Shown here: piece by piece, positions 58,563-64,000 of the stretch
Layout: each line of letters opens with the position of its first letter
Numbering within the stretch: position 1 is the stretch's first letter
Origin: Earliella scabrosa
Lineage: Eukaryota > Basidiomycota > Agaricomycetes > Polyporales > Polyporaceae
Direction: 5' to 3'
NCBI GenBank assembly: GCA_022605405.1
Contig: JABYQQ010000001.1
Span: forward strand, 1,674,001 to 1,738,000
Length of the DNA: 64,000 bases
Position numbers and translations under genes: made by a program
Notes under the pieces: model-generated
Seen by the model: the letters and a program-made list of their open reading frames with translations, nothing else
Databases searched by the model: none
What the model was told of the DNA's origin: nothing

Positions 58563-60825
58563 ATGGACGCCGATGCGGTGGACAACCTGAAGACGAGCCT
58601 AGCTGCCCTCATTCTTGGAGGACTGGTCGCTGCGGGGTACGTCATGGCATGCATCCTCCCCAGCCATCAGCTCGATCCAGACTGTCTTGTTTCATCCCAC
58701 TCAGCCTGACCGGCGTGGTCGATATGCAGACGGTGCTATACTTCCGATTATACTCAACAGACCGATGGACCACGAAGTTGAAGGTGCGTTCGCATGCGTA
58801 CTCCTCCTCAAGCCATCGCCGCTGACGCGAGGAGGGCAGGTCGCTATCGTCTTGTAAGGGTCTATGTAACATACATGGGTTTGTTAACTGAGGATGGCTT
58901 TGTAGCCTGCTAGACTTCGTACACACGTGCATGATTGCTACTGCGCTCTACTTGTACTTCGTCAGCAACTTCGGCGATACAAATGTCACCGATCAGGCGT
59001 TTTGGTGAGTGGGAGCGTTTGTATGACGCCGTTCACGCTAACATTGCTGTTATAGGGCTATCGGGGTACGCGTTTCTGAACCCTCACGCTAATGAGACAT
59101 GCGTTCATGCGTCGTCAGATCTCTATAGGTCTCACTGTACGTCTACCTTCCGGTTCAGTAGGAGATCTAGCGTGACTGACCTGGAACAGGCTGTGCTGAC
59201 TGTCAACGTACACTTGTGAGTGTCGCACAGAGTATTCCTTCGTCCATTCGTTATTGATGACAGAGACGTCTAGTTTCTTTGCACATCGACTATTCACCTG
59301 TGAGATCCACTTGAATTCCTCCTAGTCTCACCTTGCTCATGTCCGCAGTGAGCCAGGGCAACTACTGGGTTACTGTGCCTGTGGTGAGTCACGGTTCTCC
59401 TGAGAATGTCCTGTAATAGTTCGTTCATCCCGGTTATAGGTGCTTCTCGCGATAGCGCGAGTAGGTGCGTGTATGAGTGATGACACCGGATCTTATATCT
59501 GATATGGATTATGCGATATGCAACAGGGGCTGCTCTCGGTGAGAAGTGTTCCCGTTACCTCACCGCTGATGCTTAAGCTCAACCTCCCGCGAACCTGCAG
59601 TCACCACTGTGCAGCTGTGAGTACGCTGGCTTTGCCATGAGTAAGTAATTACTGACACATGGTTTTGCAGGATACGCATCGGCAGCTTCTCCGGGTTCGG
59701 CGCTGAGTTCCATGTAATATCTCCTTCATCTCGTACCGCAGTCCCCACCTCTGACTGTGCCAACAGTATGTGTTCACCCTCGGCCTCGTCCTCTCTTCTG
59801 CGGTCGACTTCATGATCACCGGTGCCCTGTGCTTCTACCTGCGCAGGAATCGCACCGGGACCGGAAAGTACGGTTCAATCTCCGTTGATTTCGCAGCACT
59901 CTTCACTGAGCGTGCTGCAGGTTCGATCACATCCTGGACTCCGTGACGCTCTATACGATCGAGAACGGACTCCTGACATCGTGCGCGACACATGTTCCCC
60001 TGCGCCTGATGCATCCACTCACGAACTCTAACTTGCTCCCAGGGTGACTACGCTGGTATCACTGATCTTTGTGAGTACCGTTCCTATCTATATGAGATAC
60101 GCATGGCCCAGAAACGCGAGGACTGACTGCGCCCTGTGCCCCCTCTGTTCACCTTCCCTTCTCCCATCCCATCCAGTGGCTTGCGCGGCCGCATGTCCTG
60201 ATCTATCTCGGGCTACACTTCGCTATCAGCAAGCGTGCGTACCTCATTGCGATTCCCCTCGGGAGCTACTACTGAGATCCGGACTCTTGCCCTATCCCTT
60301 CCAGTGTACGCAAACTCATTCCTAGCTTCGTGCGTACCGGTTCCCGTTACGCACCGAGTCCGACGGGACTAGTAGTGATTCATCTCCGCATGCCTTTTCT
60401 GACCCCGCGAAACGTCGGACCCACACAGGATGAACGCGCGCAAGATCCTGCGCGCCCAGTCGTCCAATCCAGGCAGCGGAAACCGCCTGCCCATGATATT
60501 TACTGGCAGCAGCCGTCAAAGGGGATATCAGGTAAGAACACACACTCTACAGCGTCCGCGCGCATACGTACGCGTTCCCAATCAGCTGACACCGCCTGTG
60601 GGCAGAACAACGAGCACGTCAACTTCGGCACGGCGGTAGGTGTCATCATCAGATGTCGCTGCAGCGGGGGATGCAGCCACGGGCGTGGCGCTGACTTTGC
60701 CTTTTCGACAGGTGCAGATCACTGTGGATGTGGACAAGACCGTCGAGTACGGAATCGAAGACGACCTGCTGGGGGCGCCCTCGAGTGGCAAGATGCAGGA
60801 GCGGGACCACATTGCCGGCGTCTGA
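58563..60825 (+). CDS. DUF6534-type multi-pass membrane protein
   Basis: A seven-helix-like membrane protein family expanded in Agaricomycetes, of unknown function and sometimes compared to receptors. The start at 58563 reads MDADAVDNLKTSLAALILGG. At least ten small exons follow: LTGVVDMQTVLYFRLYSTD, LLDFVHTCMIATALYLYFVS, a segment around SQGNYWVTVPV, VFTLGLVLSSAVDFMITGAL with CFYLRRNRTGTGK, DHILDSVTLYTIENGLLTS, VTTLVSLIF, and WLARPHVLIYLGLHFAISK. The family signature YANSFLASMNARKILR follows (about 60.31-60.45 kb), then a cytoplasmic tail rich in polar residues ending DHIAGV. The SLNARK-type motif after the last helix is the main diagnostic. Exon borders follow short GT..AG introns of about 50-70 bp. 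The gene appears complete. Confidence 0.82.
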
Positions 60826-61928
60826 CCGCGCGCTGCATGGTGGACACGCCCTGCCCGCGCCTCCGAGTCTCACCCTGGAGTCTGCGCCGAAACCGAAACC
60901 ACCCCGTCGGGTCTTCCCGCACGATCTCATCGCTATCCATCGCTGTTCGTGTACTGCTGATGTGCGCTGTGCTGTTGCTGTTATTTTATTGCTCGAGTTT
61001 CGCTTCCTCGTGCATCTCTGTCCTGACAGGCTGCACGCTCAATCGGACTGTTGGTCGACAGGGACCAGAGGTCGCGCGAGATCGGTATGGGCCCCACGGT
61101 GACCTGCCATGCAGCTGCCTGCTGGCTGGGATCGGACGAAGGCAGGCGTCCTGTCCGGTCTTCCTCGTGAGCCTCAAGGCTCGTGGGCACGGTGCGTGAC
61201 AACCTGCGTGCGGCTGAGCTTGAGCCACGCTTACGGCATCTCTGCTCATTCGACCCCCGACTTTCCCCAATGTCGCGCGAGTCCCAAGACCTATAGCCAC
61301 GAAGCGGTGCATCTGATACGTCACGACGCAGGATGCACAAATATACCGCAGGGGAACAGGGTTACGTTACGTCGCTCGTTGGCGCAGGGATGTGATCGCG
61401 ACTGTGCGATGGACCGGAGGCGCCGGCGCGCGGGGATAAAGGAACGAACGATGCGAAAGGCCTATCGTACCGGGCGACATTGAGTAGTGTCTGCATTATG
61501 AGCTCGGGTACTCGCTAGAACGCCTTCATAAAGGAGAGACGGCGCGAGAGAGGCGAACAGGACCGGAGGAGAGGGAACCGTGGACCTTTTGAGGTGCCCT
61601 GCAAAGCAAGAATACCAATTCCGGCACGAGGAGACAAGGAGGCAAGAGGGCATCGGGCAGACGCGCAGCTGCAGCACCCCTAACACGATATGTCGTCCGC
61701 GCGTGCATTGCCTGCGAATGCACACAGATCGTTCCAGCTCGCGACCGCGCCCGGCCCCCCGGGGAAGTACTTAGGCATATGATCTGCATCTTGTTCCCCA
61801 TCGCCGCTTCTCGCTACTCGCCACTCGCGCACTACCTCACCCCGCTGTCAGACATAGTCTATCCCCGTCTTTGTCCCCTCTAGTACTTGACACTCACCTG
61901 CTATCACTACTCCCTGACTATTGACAAG
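60826..61928. other. Intergenic region
   Basis: 1.1 kb with frames on both strands but no motif. The last 100 bases are pyrimidine-rich leader of the next gene. Confidence 0.45.
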
Positions 61929-62897
61929 ATGTTCTACACGCCCTCACCGGAGCCGGCTTACTACCCCCGCCACCCTTACCCCCACTCGTCCAAATACTAC
62001 CGCGACGACCTGTACTCGACTGCGTCGTCAAGCTCGTCTCCTCGCTCGCACCCACAGCCCTCCATGCGCCGCTCGCACACCGTCGGGACGCCATACGTCC
62101 CCGACTACGACTACGACTACGGCTTCGACGCCTCGGACGCGGAGCCCTTCGCGCGCATGCCGCACACGTACGCTTGGGTCCTCGAGCAGCAATTCGCCGA
62201 CATGGCCAAGGCAAACGACGAGACCGTCCGGTGGGTGTACGCCCAGCAGGCATGCGACACGCTCCGCACGCAGCTTGCGCACCGAATCGTCGCGAGCGCC
62301 CGCCGCGGAGGCTTCCCGTCCTGGGAAGAGCTCCTCCTCCACCATCCCGAGGCACGCGCGCGGTGGGCAGAGTCCGAGCGGCGGTGGAAGCGGTGGGAGC
62401 GGGATGCGGAGGACACGATCGAGGACGAACTGCAGAAGCTGCAAGAGTACCGGCGGCAGACGGAGAGGCATCGCGCGGCGTACGAGCGACGGAGACGGAT
62501 GGAGGAGGAGAAGGAGCGCGCACGGCGCGAGCGTGAGCGCGAGGCGGCACGGAGTAGGAGGCATGAAGACGCGGGGCGGAGATACGAGTCGCGGTGGGCG
62601 GCGCTCTTGAGCTCTTCCGAGACGCTCGGGTTCCGCGACATCCCGTGGCCGATGTTCTCGCAGCCCCGGTCGCTGGACGACATCTCGCCCTCGAAGGTCG
62701 CGTTGTTCGTCTTGGCGCCGATGCACCCTGGCGAGACGCGGAGAGACAAAATCCGCAATGCGCTCAAGCGGTGGCATCCGGATCGGTTTGGGCGGTTATC
62801 CTCGCGAGTAGAGGAGGCCGACAAGGAAGCGATCGAGGAGGGCGTGGGCATTGTCGTACGGTGTCTGAACGACTTGCTGGAACGGGAAAGCCAGTAG
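61929..62897 (+). CDS. J-domain-like protein with HPD motif (NFKBIL1-like C-terminus)
   Basis: A single exon from ATG 61929 (MFYTPSPEPAYYPRHP; a longer frame upstream is leader) to the stop at 62895-62897, 322 residues. The N-terminal 60 residues are Ser/Tyr/Pro-rich. The middle has RMPHTYAWVLEQQFADMAKA and GGFPSWEELLLHHPEARARW. A long charged helix follows (EEEKERARREREREAARSRR). The C-terminal 90 residues contain VALFVLAPMHPGETRRDKIR then NALKRWHPDRFGRL, an HPD tripeptide within a J-like helix pair. This arrangement is seen in NF-kappa-B inhibitor-like 1 relatives and many fungal proteins. It may contact Hsp70 or act in RNA metabolism; that is inference only. The frame is clean and GC3-rich. 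Confidence 0.8.
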   Translation: MFYTPSPEPAYYPRHPYPHSSKYYRDDLYSTASSSSSPRSHPQPSMRRSHTVGTPYVPDYDYDYGFDASDAEPFARMPHTYAWVLEQQFADMAKANDETVRWVYAQQACDTLRTQLAHRIVASARRGGFPSWEELLLHHPEARARWAESERRWKRWERDAEDTIEDELQKLQEYRRQTERHRAAYERRRRMEEEKERARREREREAARSRRHEDAGRRYESRWAALLSSSETLGFRDIPWPMFSQPRSLDDISPSKVALFVLAPMHPGETRRDKIRNALKRWHPDRFGRLSSRVEEADKEAIEEGVGIVVRCLNDLLERESQ

Positions 62898-63072
62898 TTG
62901 GTGAGCACGAGTCTTCCATCGATACACATACTAAGACTGACCTTCATTGGACAGTCATCCGAGCCTACCTATGCACCTATGGACCCACGGCGGGGACGTG
63001 GCTTTATGCACCCCTATGCCTTATGCATTTTACGACATACCCACCGAATTGTACCAGTAGAATTAGATGCAC

Positions 63073-63862
63073 TTATGCATGATAGCCCATGTTGACGTCG
63101 CGCATCGAGTTGGTGATCGCGGCGTACACGGCCGAGAAGTCGGATGGTCAGACTTGGGCGTTGAGTAAGTACCAGACGTCGATTGACTTGTCTAATCGGG
63201 CGCGCAATCCAGTTCTTGACGTGAGAGCCCTGGCCAGTGAACCTGAACGACGTACCGTTGAGCATGACGTCCGAGACAATGATGTCCCCCCCGGTCTGCG
63301 ACGTTGCCAAGCCGAGCTCCTTGAAGAGCGCCGTTGTAGTTCTGGGGCGCGTTGACACCACCTGCGTACTGATGGTGTAGCCTGGACGTGTTTCATCAGC
63401 ATGCTCAAAAGCCATTTTCGAGGCTCCTAGAGAGTACATACCCTGGTAGAATGTGATGTGGAAGCTGGGAGGCTTCTCGCCCTTGGCAGCACTGAGCGCT
63501 ATGCCAGCCTGAACTGCGTTCGGAGGCCGCAGTGACGCATTGTCCGTCGAAGGGAAGTGTATGAATGTGTCTGAAAAGATAATATAGAGACCAAGATGAA
63601 CAGCTTCCAGGTTCCTGCAAATCATCTCTCCCACCAAAGTCAAAATGATGATACGGCAATCTTCAACTTGAACGGTGGTTGTTAACTAGTCTATATGATG
63701 CAGAAGAGGGCGATTGTTTGCAATGTGTGAGCAATGCGAGGCGCAGTTCAAGCAGGATGCAAATTTCAGGTACTCACCGTTGTGATCAATGCGATGATCA
63801 TAGTCAGCTGGAGAACGGGTTAGGGACTGTACGCCGATGTTGGAGTCTCGATGGGTACACAT
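63073..63862 (-). pseudogene. Broken Diels-Alderase/CrtC-like gene
   Basis: Read from a possible ATG at 63862 on the - strand. An exon ends at a GTGAGT donor in ...DYDHRIDHN and joins DTFIHFPSTDNASLRP. It continues to GIALSAAKGEKPPSFHITFY. After another intron the frame reads TALFKELGLATSQTGGDIIV, then FRFTGQGSHVKNWIARP. This is similar to the GxGYHDxNW motif of hydroxyneurosporene synthase-like and fungal Diels-Alderase proteins. Directly after that motif (63187-63202) the sensible frame shifts to DKSIDVWYLLNAQV, then meets TGA at 63148-63150. The same frame resumes with SDFSAVYAAITNSMRDVN and stops at 63073. A frameshift, a nonsense codon and the missing C-terminal barrel point to a decayed copy. 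The family assignment is tentative. Confidence 0.4.
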
Positions 63863-64000
63863 GTTATGAGCATGATTTATTGTGGTTGTGTGTATGGGGA
63901 TTGCTCTAATAGAAAGAGAGTTCAAGAGGTGATGAGCACTAATTTCAGCAAGCTCAAGGCGGCGAGCGCTGGCGGCCGAACCTGGGCCGAACCAACCTAT
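63863..64000. other. Right-edge sequence
   Basis: Upstream flank of the pseudogene; nothing recognised. Confidence 0.4.

Noticed and set aside
1..64000. CRISPR arrays, rRNA operons, telomeric repeats or intact transposases
   Set aside because: No regular repeat-spacer units, rRNA signature, TTAGGG arrays or transposase/reverse transcriptase motifs were seen.

Overview
The window looks like nuclear DNA of a white-rot-type basidiomycete (Agaricomycetes, plausibly Polyporales). The evidence is GC-rich coding sequence cut by many 50-60 bp GT..AG introns, Pro/Ser-rich proteins, DUF6534-type membrane proteins, cytochrome P450s and CBM1-bearing glucuronoyl esterases. About 20 genes can be supported. 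No rRNA, convincing tRNA, CRISPR array or intact transposon was seen. Exon joins were read by eye from splice signals and protein-family motifs, so gene spans are firmer than individual junctions.

Layout. 1.6-5.5 kb (-): Zn2Cys6 transcription factor with a 6-nt microexon and an oversized intron. 5.9-7.5 kb (-): Ser/Pro-rich unknown. 9.2-10.1 kb (+): ribosomal protein uS5 (RPS2). 10-12 kb: poorly coding region with one TATA-bearing small locus. 12.4-14.7 kb (-): CYP64-like P450. 14.7-18 kb: mostly empty, plus a relative of the 11.9 kb small locus. 18.4-19.65 kb (-): two tandem small secreted Cys-containing proteins. 20.3-24.3 kb (-): ATRIP/Rad26. 25.4-29.7 kb (-): UPF2. 30.8-33.2 kb (+): second P450 with a cluster of tiny exons. 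33.2-36.7 kb: gene desert. 36.7-38.2 kb (+): amidohydrolase-fold protein with degraded metal motifs. 39.7-41.6 kb (+): coiled-coil protein with a 16-unit GX3 repeat. 42.2-46.65 kb (-): tandem CBM1-CE15 glucuronoyl esterases with a shared promoter block. 47.9-50.2 kb (-): very-long-chain 3-oxoacyl-CoA reductase with an 870 bp intron carrying a direct repeat. 51.1-51.7 kb (+): unknown. 52.0-53.6 kb (-): phytanoyl-CoA dioxygenase family. 54.4-57.6 kb (+): Ser/Pro-rich unknown. 58.6-60.8 kb (+): DUF6534 membrane protein. 61.9-62.9 kb (+): HPD-bearing J-like protein. 63.1-63.9 kb (-): broken Diels-Alderase/CrtC-like gene.

The genes mix housekeeping functions (translation, nonsense-mediated decay, DNA-damage checkpoint, sphingolipid/VLCFA synthesis) with accessory functions: lignin-carbohydrate ester cleavage by the two esterases, P450 oxidation, small secreted proteins and receptor-like membrane proteins. 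I see no coherent biosynthetic cluster. The most unusual signals are gene-architecture features: microexons at conserved motifs, two oversized introns, two tandem duplications, and the long GX3 repeat protein.
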